Positions 14,539 to 20,366 of a stretch of DNA of 23,137 nucleotides are shown here, in pieces (the stretch's first letter is position 1; each line of letters opens with the position of its first letter). The translations under genes and the position numbers were made by a program. Origin of the DNA: a virus; IMG/VR virus record IMGVR_UViG_3300043331_000106, positions 1 through 23,137 of that record; one strand, written 5' to 3'. The notes below the pieces were generated by a model. The model worked only from the letters and a program-made list of their open reading frames with translations, made no database searches and was not told the origin of the DNA.

Positions 14539-14849
14539 CACGCTGACCCCTTCGCGTCGTACTGAGCCTTGATCGCGCGGTTCTTCTGGCACGGCTGCAC
14601 CGCGCAGTCGGTGTAGTGCTTTGGGCTACCGTCCGTAAAGAGATGCTGCACGTAGTGAAGGTGCTGCGCCGTCTCGTCTAATGCTGCTCGTGCCGCGTCG
14701 CGTTCTTGGGCGATGGCGTTGATCGCGTCGGTAACGTCAGCCCTGTCGTAGCGCTCGTGGCACCCGTTGGCGGCACATGAGAACGCCTCAATGATCGCCT
14801 CTGCGCTGGTTGTGGCTGGCTGGGCCGTCGGCTCGCTGTGGTCAGTCAT
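14538..14849 (-). CDS. 103-aa Cys-containing hypothetical protein
   Basis: I do not recognise this protein. It has a disordered, Thr/Ala-rich N-terminus, a first Cys pair in SCAANGCHERYD (C25, C30), a central helix (DAINAIAQERDAARAALDETAQH, in two runs) and a second Cys pair in HYTDCAVQPCQKNR, consistent with a two-part zinc site flanking a coiled coil. ATG 14849 overlaps the ASCH gene stop by 8 nt. It belongs to the run of small metal-binding-looking proteins in this operon. Function unknown. Confidence 0.78.
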   Translation of the reverse strand: MTDHSEPTAQPATTSAEAIIEAFSCAANGCHERYDRADVTDAINAIAQERDAARAALDETAQHLHYVQHLFTDGSPKHYTDCAVQPCQKNRAIKAQYDAKGSA

Positions 14850-15279
14850 GCTTCACCCACTCCCAAAGGCCGAGAGCACCGCGCGCCGGGATCGGCGTCT
14901 CGAATCGCTCGACAAGCTTCGTCAGCCACGCCCACCGGCCCGGCGTGTAGTCGCCAAAGCGTAGTTCTATCGGCGAGAGGTGGGGCGCGATTTCTTCCGT
15001 CGGTACGCAATCGAACACCTCTACGACGCCGACGACGCCGGACAGCGGCACGGGATACGGGATCGTGCCAGCGAAGTATTCTGCGGCTGCGAACTCACGC
15101 GCCCACTTCGGGAAGCCCTTTGCTGCGTGAATCGCCAGCGGGCCGCGGTGCTTCGTCGCCCATGAGCGCGTCTCGTTGCGCTTGACGTCGGGCGTTAGGA
15201 CCATCGCGGTCGCGTAGGGCTGCGTCAGTGAGATCGCCTTCACGGCACCCTCGGCGGTGCGCTCCGGCTTGGGTGTCAT
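14842..15279 (-). CDS. ASCH-domain protein
   Basis: A 145-aa ASCH-domain protein. The family signature is clear: VKAISLTQPYATAM (13-26), a Lys-containing stretch with NETRSWATKHRGPLAIHAAK (36-54), SGVVGVVEVFDCV, and the C-terminal GRWAWLTKLVERF with a final LGLWEW. ASCH domains form a PUA-like beta barrel and bind modified RNA or DNA bases; some hydrolyse acetylated cytidine. In this operon, beside methyltransferases and a GNAT protein, it may read or edit modified nucleotides, which is inference. ATG 15279 overlaps the previous stop (ATGA). Confidence 0.88.
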   Translation of the reverse strand: MTPKPERTAEGAVKAISLTQPYATAMVLTPDVKRNETRSWATKHRGPLAIHAAKGFPKWAREFAAAEYFAGTIPYPVPLSGVVGVVEVFDCVPTEEIAPHLSPIELRFGDYTPGRWAWLTKLVERFETPIPARGALGLWEWVKHD

Positions 15280-15428
15280 GCGTAAGCCTCACAAGTACAT
15301 CGCCGCAATCGCTTATCGTGCGAGTGAAGGTTGGCGAGACAAGGCCCGCCTTTAGGGTGCCGCGCCTTGACGTGACCGCACGAGCGGCAGTGGTATCGTG
15401 GCCGCTCCGGTTTGGGTGGGGTGGTCAT
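15276..15428 (-). CDS. 50-aa zinc-ribbon-like protein
   Basis: A small gene from ATG 15428 to TGA 15276 with ATGA overlaps at both ends, which strongly supports it as real. The protein is basic and rich in Cys and His: C14-RS-C17-G-H19, C30, HSH at 35-37 and C44-T-C46. It resembles a short zinc ribbon. It may bind nucleic acid. I recognise no named family. Confidence 0.8.
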   Translation of the reverse strand: MTTPPKPERPRYHCRSCGHVKARHPKGGPCLANLHSHDKRLRRCTCEAYA

Positions 15429-15880
15429 GGTGTTAACTCGTCTTTCACAAACAGGATCTTGCCGCCGCTGCTGATGCGCTCTCGCCGCCAGCCAGCCATG
15501 AGGAAACAGTAACCGGGATTCGCGCTCTTGACGCTCGCGGGATCAACATACGTGTAGCCGCGATTCGGGCCCCACTTCGCCACCGCTAGGCGTTCGGCTT
15601 CGAGGATGATCTCAGAGGCGAGCCGCGGCGATTCGTTGCGGAAGATCGCGCAGTTGTAGCCCGTCTGCCCGTCCATCCGCATCGCATCGTCCGGCCACAT
15701 CCATCCGAACAGCACCGTGCCCTCGGCGTTGCGGAGCACGAGCTTCCGCCCGCTGTAGAGAAACTGCTTTGCGCCAACGGTGCGCCGCGAGTAGTGGCGG
15801 TCAGCGAGCATCCGGCACTCCTGATCGAAGGGCGTCGTGCGGATCAGGCCGTCGCCTACGAGCTCGCGCATCATCGGCAT
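15425..15880 (-). CDS. GNAT-fold, Mom-like protein
   Basis: A 151-aa protein with a GNAT-like order: an N-terminal helix with CRMLADRHYSRR (residues 22-33), a strand hairpin (RKLVLRNAEGTVLFGWMW), a conserved NCAIFRNESPRLASEIILEA, and YVDPASVKSANPGYCFLMAGW (two runs, 111-131). HYSR near the N-terminus, an R/E-rich central helix and an AGW close to the end recall Mom of phage Mu and its relatives, GNAT-fold enzymes that modify adenine in DNA. The similarity is one of pattern, not proven identity; many phages carry this protein without annotation. ATG 15880 has GGAGGG with 5 nt spacing. An adenine methyltransferase and a DUF4406 protein are encoded just upstream. Alternative: GNAT acyltransferase with another target. 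Confidence 0.68.
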   Translation of the reverse strand: MPMMRELVGDGLIRTTPFDQECRMLADRHYSRRTVGAKQFLYSGRKLVLRNAEGTVLFGWMWPDDAMRMDGQTGYNCAIFRNESPRLASEIILEAERLAVAKWGPNRGYTYVDPASVKSANPGYCFLMAGWRRERISSGGKILFVKDELTP

Positions 15881-15881
15881 C

Positions 15882-16148
15882 TCATCCCTCCAGCTCCTTC
15901 CCTTCGCTCCGCAGCAATGCGGCATGGGCTTGCTGGCGTACGAAATCCTCTGCGGAGTGCTCTATGACGAACTCCAACGCCGTCACCAGTTGCCTGATGC
16001 GCTGTTTCACCGGCTCCTGCGTTTCTCGGATGGCTCGGACAGCACTGTCAGCATCGTCGCTGGTCGCCGACCTTGCGACCGCGAGCGTGTACGCGCCCAC
16101 CAACCCCATGATCTCCTCTACCGCGTCCTGGCTGGCTGCCTCGCTCAT
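15882..16148 (-). CDS. 88-aa helical hypothetical protein
   Basis: Begins MSEAASQDAVEEIMGLVGAY at ATG 16148, which overlaps the previous stop (ATGA). It is predicted to be almost entirely helical (DSAVRAIRETQEPVKQRIRQ..., then HSAEDFVRQQAHAALLRSEGK). No Cys, no membrane segment and no catalytic motif are visible. Its first 16 bases match those of the preceding gene, which also starts MSEAA. A longer reading with an upstream Met would overlap the preceding gene and lacks a ribosome site. Function unknown. Confidence 0.78.
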   Translation of the reverse strand: MSEAASQDAVEEIMGLVGAYTLAVARSATSDDADSAVRAIRETQEPVKQRIRQLVTALEFVIEHSAEDFVRQQAHAALLRSEGKELEG

Positions 16149-16414
16149 TGCGTTAACTCCTTCCATGCGGCGAGGGCACGGCAGCGGGAGCATCTGCGCC
16201 ACTTCGCCTGATCCTCACGGACAGGCCCAGCACACGGCACTCGATTGTCTCCGTCACAGGTAATCTCGCCAAGCACCTTCACCACCAGCCCAGCGAATGC
16301 GCGCCGGGATGACGCACGTAACTCCAGCACGGCATCGACCGCGTTCTCCCCACGCATCGGCGTGTCCCAGATGGCCGCGTCGAGTTCATCCAGCAGCGTG
16401 GCTGCCTCGCTCAT
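16133..16414. repeat. 16-bp direct repeat at two gene starts
   Basis: TGGCTGCCTCGCTCAT occurs at 16133-16148 and 16399-16414. It covers the first codons (MSEAA) of two adjacent genes of similar length (88 and 89 aa). It could be a trace of duplication or a site for recombination that swaps cassettes. Confidence 0.7.
16145..16414 (-). CDS. 89-aa hypothetical protein with C-terminal Cys cluster
   Basis: Starts MSEAATLLDELDAAIWDTPM at ATG 16414, overlapping the MT-A70 gene stop (ATGA). A helical N-terminal half is followed by a Cys-containing end: ITCDGDNRVPCAGPVREDQA, then RRCSRCRALAAW. Four Cys in two pairs suggest a zinc site. I know no family. It is part of the translationally coupled accessory operon. 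Confidence 0.75.
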   Translation of the reverse strand: MSEAATLLDELDAAIWDTPMRGENAVDAVLELRASSRRAFAGLVVKVLGEITCDGDNRVPCAGPVREDQAKWRRCSRCRALAAWKELTQ

Positions 16415-17025
16415 CGGGGTGCTCCTTGCTCTAGCAGCGGGATGTCGGAATAGACCTCGTTGCCGTATACGTCCCAGCCGTCAAGCCGCTTGCGGCGAGC
16501 GAACACATCAAGGCGCGGTGCTGGCGATGCTGTCTCTACCATGTCGTAGAACGCACTCGGCTTCTGGCTGTGGTTCCTCTGAGGGCCTGCGCCACCTTCA
16601 CCACTGAACCACGTACCCAAATCGCGCCGCTGGAGCTTCAGTCGACCCTTGACTGCGAACAGCACATGCTCCGTCTGGCCGCGGTAGTAGAGGCCCATGC
16701 CGATCTGTTTCTTACACCACGTCAATGTCGTTTTGTACGAGAACCCCCATGCGTCGACCAAGTCAAACGCTTCGCGGAGAAACCCGTTCGTTGTCCAGAG
16801 GTACAAGTGGCAACCCTGATCGTCCGCCCACTCACAGATCGGGAGAGCTTTGATCGCGTCGACCGACATGCAGTCATAGTGCGAGGCCGCGCCCCGTATG
16901 CCCGCTGCATACTTCCTGCTGGCACCGCCGCCTGTCTTGAACATCGACGCGCCCGGAAACGGCTTCGCCCACTTCTGCCGGTACTCCCACGGCGGGTCGA
17001 CCACGATCGTCCGGTACTTCACCAT
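16411..17025 (-). CDS. MT-A70 family N6-adenine methyltransferase
   Basis: A 204-aa adenine methyltransferase, probably acting on DNA. The catalytic DPPW is at residues 10-13 (IVVDPPWEY), and the downstream family blocks are visible: HYDCMSVDAIKALPICEWA, LYLWTTNGFLREAFDLVDAW, GFSYKTTLTWCKK, YRGQTEHVLFAVKG and the C-terminal HSQKPSAFYDMVE with RLDVFARRKRLDGWDVYGNE. The start is ATG 17025 behind GGAAGG with 5 nt spacing; an upstream in-frame reading overlaps the DUF4406 gene and looks non-coding. It may protect phage DNA from host restriction, together with the C5 methyltransferase. Confidence 0.93.
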   Translation of the reverse strand: MVKYRTIVVDPPWEYRQKWAKPFPGASMFKTGGGASRKYAAGIRGAASHYDCMSVDAIKALPICEWADDQGCHLYLWTTNGFLREAFDLVDAWGFSYKTTLTWCKKQIGMGLYYRGQTEHVLFAVKGRLKLQRRDLGTWFSGEGGAGPQRNHSQKPSAFYDMVETASPAPRLDVFARRKRLDGWDVYGNEVYSDIPLLEQGAPR

Positions 17026-17026
17026 C

Positions 17027-17419
17027 TCATCCTTCCCCGGCAGGACGCGCGGCGAGATAGCCATTGCCGTACTTCGCGTGCCAATTAATGATGATGTCGC
17101 CCACGTCCACACTCCACGGGATATCTAACTCCTCCGCCCGCGCGATCTCGGCGAGGGTGCCTTTGCTGGCCTCCCACCCGCGTATCACCAGCAGCATTGC
17201 CGCGTTATCCACAAAGCCCAGCCCCATCGCCTTCCAGAACTCGACCGGAGCCTTCGGCGCAATCACCTCGAAGTGGGCGCAGTTGAGGTGCGGCGAGTAG
17301 AACGGGATACCCGCTTCGGCCAGGAGCTTGGCGACTTTCCGCGCGTTGTTGATCCGCTCGTCAATCGTGCAGTAGCCAGAACGGTCACCGTACGGCCCCG
17401 CGATGTACACGTATTTCAC
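17027..17419 (-). CDS. DUF4406, nucleoside deoxyribosyltransferase-like
   Basis: About 130 residues starting MKYVYIAGPYGDRSGY at GTG 17419 (AAGG with 7 nt spacing; a GTG at 17440 would add seven residues). The N-terminal YIAGPY, the HLNCAHFE turn, and the later segment VIRGWEASKGTLAEIARAEE with SKGT and Glu are the hallmarks of the DUF4406/nucleoside 2-deoxyribosyltransferase-like fold. Enzymes of this superfamily cleave or transfer bases on nucleotides, so a nucleotide-pool or base-modification role would suit the neighbouring methyltransferases and the Mom-like protein. The substrate is unknown. Confidence 0.85.
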   Translation of the reverse strand: MKYVYIAGPYGDRSGYCTIDERINNARKVAKLLAEAGIPFYSPHLNCAHFEVIAPKAPVEFWKAMGLGFVDNAAMLLVIRGWEASKGTLAEIARAEELDIPWSVDVGDIIINWHAKYGNGYLAARPAGEG

Positions 17420-17447
17420 TCTCCCGCCTTTCCGTGCCACGCCTCGA

Positions 17448-17744
17448 TCATCGCAGTACCTCGTCCAACTCTCCGGCGAACCACTGAGACGGCCTGATCA
17501 CGCCTGCGTACTTGCAGCCTGGAATCTCGGCCAGCGCGTCGAGCCATGCCCGCTGATACTCCGACACCTTGCCCCTCTCGGACTTCAACTCGATCGCGGC
17601 GAATACAGAGCCACGGACACAGAACAGATCCGGCCAGCCCCGCGGCGAGTGGATGCTCGTCCACGTCACCGCGACCTTCCAGCCCATCGTCTCGGCGAAT
17701 TGGCGGACGTGCTTCTGCAACTGCTTCTCCGTGAGATCAGTCAC
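17448..17744 (-). CDS. VRR-NUC domain nuclease
   Basis: A 98-aa VRR-NUC-type nuclease of the PD-(D/E)XK group. Active-site residues are visible: GWPDLF (Pro38-Asp39), IELKSERGKVS (Glu52, Lys54) and Gln64 in YQRAWLDAL; the N-terminal TEKQLQKHVRQFAETMGW is the usual first helix. The start is GTG 17744, overlapping the lysozyme-like stop (GTGA), with GGAG 6 nt upstream; a GTG at 17756 is also possible. Phage stand-alone VRR-NUC proteins resolve or cut branched DNA during replication or recombination. Exact activity unknown. Confidence 0.92.
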   Translation of the reverse strand: MTDLTEKQLQKHVRQFAETMGWKVAVTWTSIHSPRGWPDLFCVRGSVFAAIELKSERGKVSEYQRAWLDALAEIPGCKYAGVIRPSQWFAGELDEVLR

Positions 17745-17992
17745 CAGCAGCTCCACGGCCCCCAGCCGCCATGATCTGCCCAGATAGCGAATGCGACAGC
17801 GATATTCGTATCCGCTTGAAGCAGTGCGGACAGGTTGCCACTAACTCGTGCGCGGTGGATTTGGTTGATCTGGAAGACACCGAAGTTGGCACCGTCGGCG
17901 CTAACCGCGCTTGAGTTGAGCGAGCTTTCACAGCGGGCGACGGCGAGGGCTTCTTCACACGGCCACGGGTACGAGCAGATGAGTGCTTCAAT
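17741..17992 (-). CDS. lysozyme-like/transglycosylase (SLT-like) protein, ATT start proposed
   Basis: About 83 residues with the lysozyme-superfamily pattern: ALAVARCESSLNSSAVSADG (catalytic Glu22 in CESSLN), GVFQINQIH, and an Ala-rich helix ending WADHGGWGPWSCW. It would cut peptidoglycan. No signal peptide is present in this form. There is no ATG, GTG or TTG at the natural start; ATT 17992 lies 5 nt after GGAGG and just past the previous stop (17995). In the overlapped upstream part the same frame has poor G/C wobble bias, while the other frame is strongly coding, so a longer form is less likely. The start codon is an inference; GTG 18058 or 18055 is the alternative. Confidence 0.72.
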   Translation of the reverse strand: MEALICSYPWPCEEALAVARCESSLNSSAVSADGANFGVFQINQIHRARVSGNLSALLQADTNIAVAFAIWADHGGWGPWSCW

Positions 17993-17994
17993 TC

Positions 17995-18264
17995 CTACCT
18001 CCCCTCCTGGTCCGGCTCCGCTGACAACGGGATGTAGCCCAGGCAATCTGGGCACCACCGCTTCGCCGCTGGCAACGGCGGCGCGTTCGGCATCGGCTCG
18101 GTACTCACCGTCGTGAACGCTTGTGAGTGCCCACAGCGCGGCGAAGTCGCCGCCGGCGAGGACGATGGCTCCCGCGACTTCTGCCCCATCCAGTACGCGA
18201 ACCACAACATCGGAATGTCGAACAGCGTGTGAATCGCTACGCTCCACCAATCGATTTCCATCAT
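17995..18264 (-). CDS. 89-aa membrane protein with zinc-like Cys
   Basis: Begins MMEIDWWSVAIHTLFDIPML at ATG 18264 (or 18261), right after AAGGAGG. One membrane segment covers about residues 6-27, followed by KSRE, a Ser/Pro-rich linker and a C-terminal pair CPDC (71-74), with Cys44 and His46 possibly completing a metal site. Wobble positions are overwhelmingly G/C in this frame, and much less so in the overlapping lysozyme frame, so this is the coding frame between 18264 and 17995. Lying immediately before a lysozyme-like gene, it could be holin-like or an anchor, but one membrane helix and a zinc knuckle fit no known holin class I can name. Confidence 0.75.
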   Translation of the reverse strand: MMEIDWWSVAIHTLFDIPMLWFAYWMGQKSREPSSSPAATSPRCGHSQAFTTVSTEPMPNAPPLPAAKRWCPDCLGYIPLSAEPDQEGR

Positions 18265-18351
18265 CCTCCTTCGCACGGGGCATCTCCGTGCAGCCAACTC
18301 CTACGGCACTCATCATCGTGATCAGGGTTGCGATGAGTGCCGCACGAACGA

Positions 18352-18669
18352 TCAGGTAGACGCTCCGACAGGCTGGCGCAATTCCTCGGACGTGAGGACA
18401 TGTCCGCACCTCGCGCACACGATCCCGTGGCCGACGATCAGCGCAGCACGCGCCTCGTCAGGATGCTCACAGACGCCTTCACGGAGGACGGCGGCGAGTT
18501 CGCGCTTATCAGCCAACAGATCGCAGACGTGGCCGAGCATATGCGACTGCATGATCGAGGCGGCAAGGTCGCCGCGTGCTGCGAAGTCCATGCCGTCCGT
18601 CCGCTTTGCGGCAGTGCTCGCGTCGAACTTACAGCGTTTGCACTTCCACCATTCACTCATGTTCCTCAT
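18352..18669 (-). CDS. 105-aa zinc-binding-like hypothetical protein
   Basis: Begins MRNMSEWWKCKRCKFDASTA with a CKRC pair; a second pair, CARC, is near the C-terminus (HGIVCARCGHVLTSEELRQ). Between them is a helical segment (AARGDLAASIMQSHMLGHVC). Two CxxC pairs suggest one zinc site joining both ends. The start chosen is ATG 18669 with AGGA about 6 nt upstream; ATG 18660 is the alternative. Function unknown. Confidence 0.78.
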   Translation of the reverse strand: MRNMSEWWKCKRCKFDASTAAKRTDGMDFAARGDLAASIMQSHMLGHVCDLLADKRELAAVLREGVCEHPDEARAALIVGHGIVCARCGHVLTSEELRQPVGAST

Positions 18670-18693
18670 TCCCCTTCCTGTGTGCCGCGCTAC

Positions 18694-18900
18694 CTACGCA
18701 GATACCTCACTCTCGCCGTACCACCGCTTCCGTAACTCACCGCGCAGTTGGTAGTACGGCTCCCGCCACCGGCTCCGGTTCCGCCGAATCACCGTGCCGT
18801 CCTTCCCCTCGACGCGGACATAGACACGCTGCTTCAAGGCGAAGCGGTACGGCGGCAGCTCCGCCGCTGGCTCCCTGACCCGCTCTGCTAGATGACTCAT
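18694..18900 (-). CDS. 68-aa SH3-like hypothetical protein
   Basis: ATG 18900 overlaps the previous stop (ATGA). The core ALKQRVYVRVEGKDGTVIRR, then EPYYQLRGELRKRWYGESEV, has the short-strand pattern of SH3-like barrels that bind nucleic acids or other proteins: V.V...G.VI.R......YQL......W..ES.. . Basic residues are common. Many phages encode small proteins of this type with no known function. Confidence 0.75.
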   Translation of the reverse strand: MSHLAERVREPAAELPPYRFALKQRVYVRVEGKDGTVIRRNRSRWREPYYQLRGELRKRWYGESEVSA

Positions 18901-19154
18901 CCCTGCTCTCCTGCAATCAGTGCGCGTCGTTCCGCGATCGCGGCGAGCACCTTATCCGCGCCTTCGCACTTCGGGTTCGCGAGACACCGGATCGCCCAAA
19001 TCGCCGCCGCTTCCCGTTCCGGTACGTGCCAGATCGCCCACTCGTAGCGTTCAAAGTTGTTCATGCCGCCAACGCCGTCGATGATCTCGTGCACCCACGC
19101 ATAGATGTCGATGTCATCCTGTTCCGGTACGCGCGTGTGCTGCTGGCCGCTCAT
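18897..19154 (-). CDS. 85-aa acidic hypothetical protein
   Basis: Starts MSGQQHTRVPEQDDIDIYAW at ATG 19154, overlapping the previous stop (ATGA). A longer frame upstream exists but has no ribosome site and overlaps the preceding gene. It has an acidic, aromatic-rich first half (DDIDIYAWVHEIIDGVGGMN, NFERYEWAIWHVPEREAAAI) and a helical end with a pair of Cys far apart. Not recognised. Confidence 0.75.
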   Translation of the reverse strand: MSGQQHTRVPEQDDIDIYAWVHEIIDGVGGMNNFERYEWAIWHVPEREAAAIWAIRCLANPKCEGADKVLAAIAERRALIAGEQG

Positions 19155-19474
19155 GAACTGCCACCCCGTGCTTTGGCGATGGCGATGGATGCACGGCAGT
19201 ACACGCAGTCGAGAGCCGGATCGTTCATCGCGCAGAGACACGGCCAAAAGTCGATGTCGCGCTCGGCCTTGAAGTGCTCGCCGAGAGCTTCCAGCGCAGC
19301 CAAGAGATCCGGTGCCGCCGCGATCAACTGCGCGTTGGCCTCTGGCGTCCCTGCGTCCTCTGAGCCGTTCTCATAGAGGGCGATGGCGATGCGGCGGTCA
19401 GCTGTGCGGATCGTCGTCATGATCCCGCCGCCTGATGCGACTTCCCACGGCCCCGGCGTAAATGCTCGTTTCAT
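19151..19474 (-). CDS. conserved phage hypothetical (TPGPWEV family)
   Basis: A 107-aa protein that starts MKRAFTPGPWEVASGGGIMT and contains ANAQLIAAAPDLLAALEALGEH. This combination, TPGPW at the N-terminus and an ANAxLIAAAPDLLxAL motif, is one I know from many phages and prophages; no function is established. The C-terminal part here has Cys residues (FWPCLCAMNDPALDCVYCRA) that may bind metal. ATG 19474 overlaps the methyltransferase stop (ATGA). Confidence 0.88.
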   Translation of the reverse strand: MKRAFTPGPWEVASGGGIMTTIRTADRRIAIALYENGSEDAGTPEANAQLIAAAPDLLAALEALGEHFKAERDIDFWPCLCAMNDPALDCVYCRASIAIAKARGGSS

Positions 19475-20253
19475 CCGTGATCTTCCTCCGCCTGCGGCTC
19501 CCTGAGGGCCATGCGTACGGCTTTGGCGACGGCGCGCGCCATCGGGATCGGCACGCCGTTGCCGATGGCCGACTTCTTGCCGTGAACCGTGAAGTTGGGG
19601 AGGTCGAAGCCTTCAGGAAGCCCCTGAAGCCGCGCCATATCCTGCCACGAGCGCCCCTCGATGCCGCGTACCCGTTGGCCCATCGCGGGACCGTGGCCTG
19701 CCAGCACGACGGGCGGCTTGATCGCCGTGCGCTTCACCTTGCCGCTATCGCCGATCCGCACGGGCACGGCGCTATCGTTCGACGCACACACCGCCTGCTC
19801 GACCAGCGGCGACTCGAACAGCGCAACCTCGACGTGCCGCCGGATATCGACGTTGCCGCAACTGAAGTGCCGAAGCCGGTTCTGCTCCTCACCGAGCCAG
19901 CGGTTGTTGAGCGCCAGTATCGTCACGGCGTAGCCCTCGACGCTCGGTTGCGGCGCCTCTGGCACGTTCTCCATGACGAACCAGCGTGGCTGCGCTTCCC
20001 GCACCACGCGCTCGAACTCAGGGATCATGTTCCCGTGCTTCTTCCCCGCGTTCGGGTTCATGTGCCGGAGGCGGCTGAATATCTGGCACGGCGGCCCGCC
20101 GATCACGCCATCGAATACGCCCGCCGGCGGGTGGAAGTCCCGTACGTCGCCGCCCCAGATCAGGTCCGGCCCGCGGACGACGCAGAACCCCTCCTCCTCG
20201 AAGCCTCTGCCGAGGAGGTCGATGCCGGGGAAGATCGACAGCACAAGGTTCAC
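19471..20253 (-). CDS. C5-cytosine DNA methyltransferase
   Basis: A 260-aa DNA (cytosine-5) methyltransferase. Conserved blocks appear in order: motif I FPGIDLLGRGFEEEGF (8-23), motif IV GGPPCQ (52-57, catalytic Cys56), motif VI MENV (94-97), motif VIII QNRLR (124-128), and motifs IX-X RLQGLPEGF and AIGNGVP (229-235). The target-recognition part between VIII and IX is short. The start is GTG 20253, overlapping the previous stop (GTGA), with AGGAGG 7 nt upstream; upstream in-frame sequence belongs to the neighbouring genes. No restriction endonuclease is visible beside it, so it is probably an orphan enzyme for self-protection or DNA marking. Confidence 0.95.
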   Translation of the reverse strand: MNLVLSIFPGIDLLGRGFEEEGFCVVRGPDLIWGGDVRDFHPPAGVFDGVIGGPPCQIFSRLRHMNPNAGKKHGNMIPEFERVVREAQPRWFVMENVPEAPQPSVEGYAVTILALNNRWLGEEQNRLRHFSCGNVDIRRHVEVALFESPLVEQAVCASNDSAVPVRIGDSGKVKRTAIKPPVVLAGHGPAMGQRVRGIEGRSWQDMARLQGLPEGFDLPNFTVHGKKSAIGNGVPIPMARAVAKAVRMALREPQAEEDHG

Positions 20254-20366
20254 TGTTGCGCCTCCTGGCGGACCGCTGGACAGGATTCGATGCAACAACT
20301 CATGCAGAGTCCGCATGGCCACGACGACACCCGCCAGATGCAGGACTTGCACAGCGGCGTCTTCAC
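20250..20366 (-). CDS. 38-aa Cys-rich protein between loader and methyltransferase
   Basis: GTG 20366 to TGA 20250, overlapping both neighbours by GTGA. The 38 residues contain seven Cys: C6, C9, C18, C21, C24, C25 and C29 (KTPLCKSCIWR ... CGLCMSCCIESC). This would give one or two compact zinc sites. Tight coupling to the helicase loader on one side and the methyltransferase on the other supports a real gene. Not recognised. Confidence 0.72.
   Translation of the reverse strand: MKTPLCKSCIWRVSSWPCGLCMSCCIESCPAVRQEAQQ

Larger units (their letters stand above)
17741..18355 (-). other. possible lipoprotein-SLT long frame
   Basis: The lysozyme frame stays open upstream to a possible CTG start at 18355, which overlaps the previous gene's TGA (CTGA) and has GGAG 7 nt upstream. 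From there the peptide reads as a lipoprotein signal: a basic residue, AALIATLITMMSAV, then GVGC as a lipobox and an acidic mature start (TEMPRAKEDD). If used, it would give a 204-aa lipoprotein ending in the lysozyme domain, with the 89-aa membrane protein encoded inside it in another frame. Codon usage argues against the middle part being coding, so this is a hypothesis. Confidence 0.25.

Noticed and set aside
17737-17991. 84-codon minus-strand frame at TTG 17991
   Set aside because: Offset by one base from the lysozyme frame. It is Ser/Arg/Thr-rich without a motif, whereas the other frame has the lysozyme pattern.
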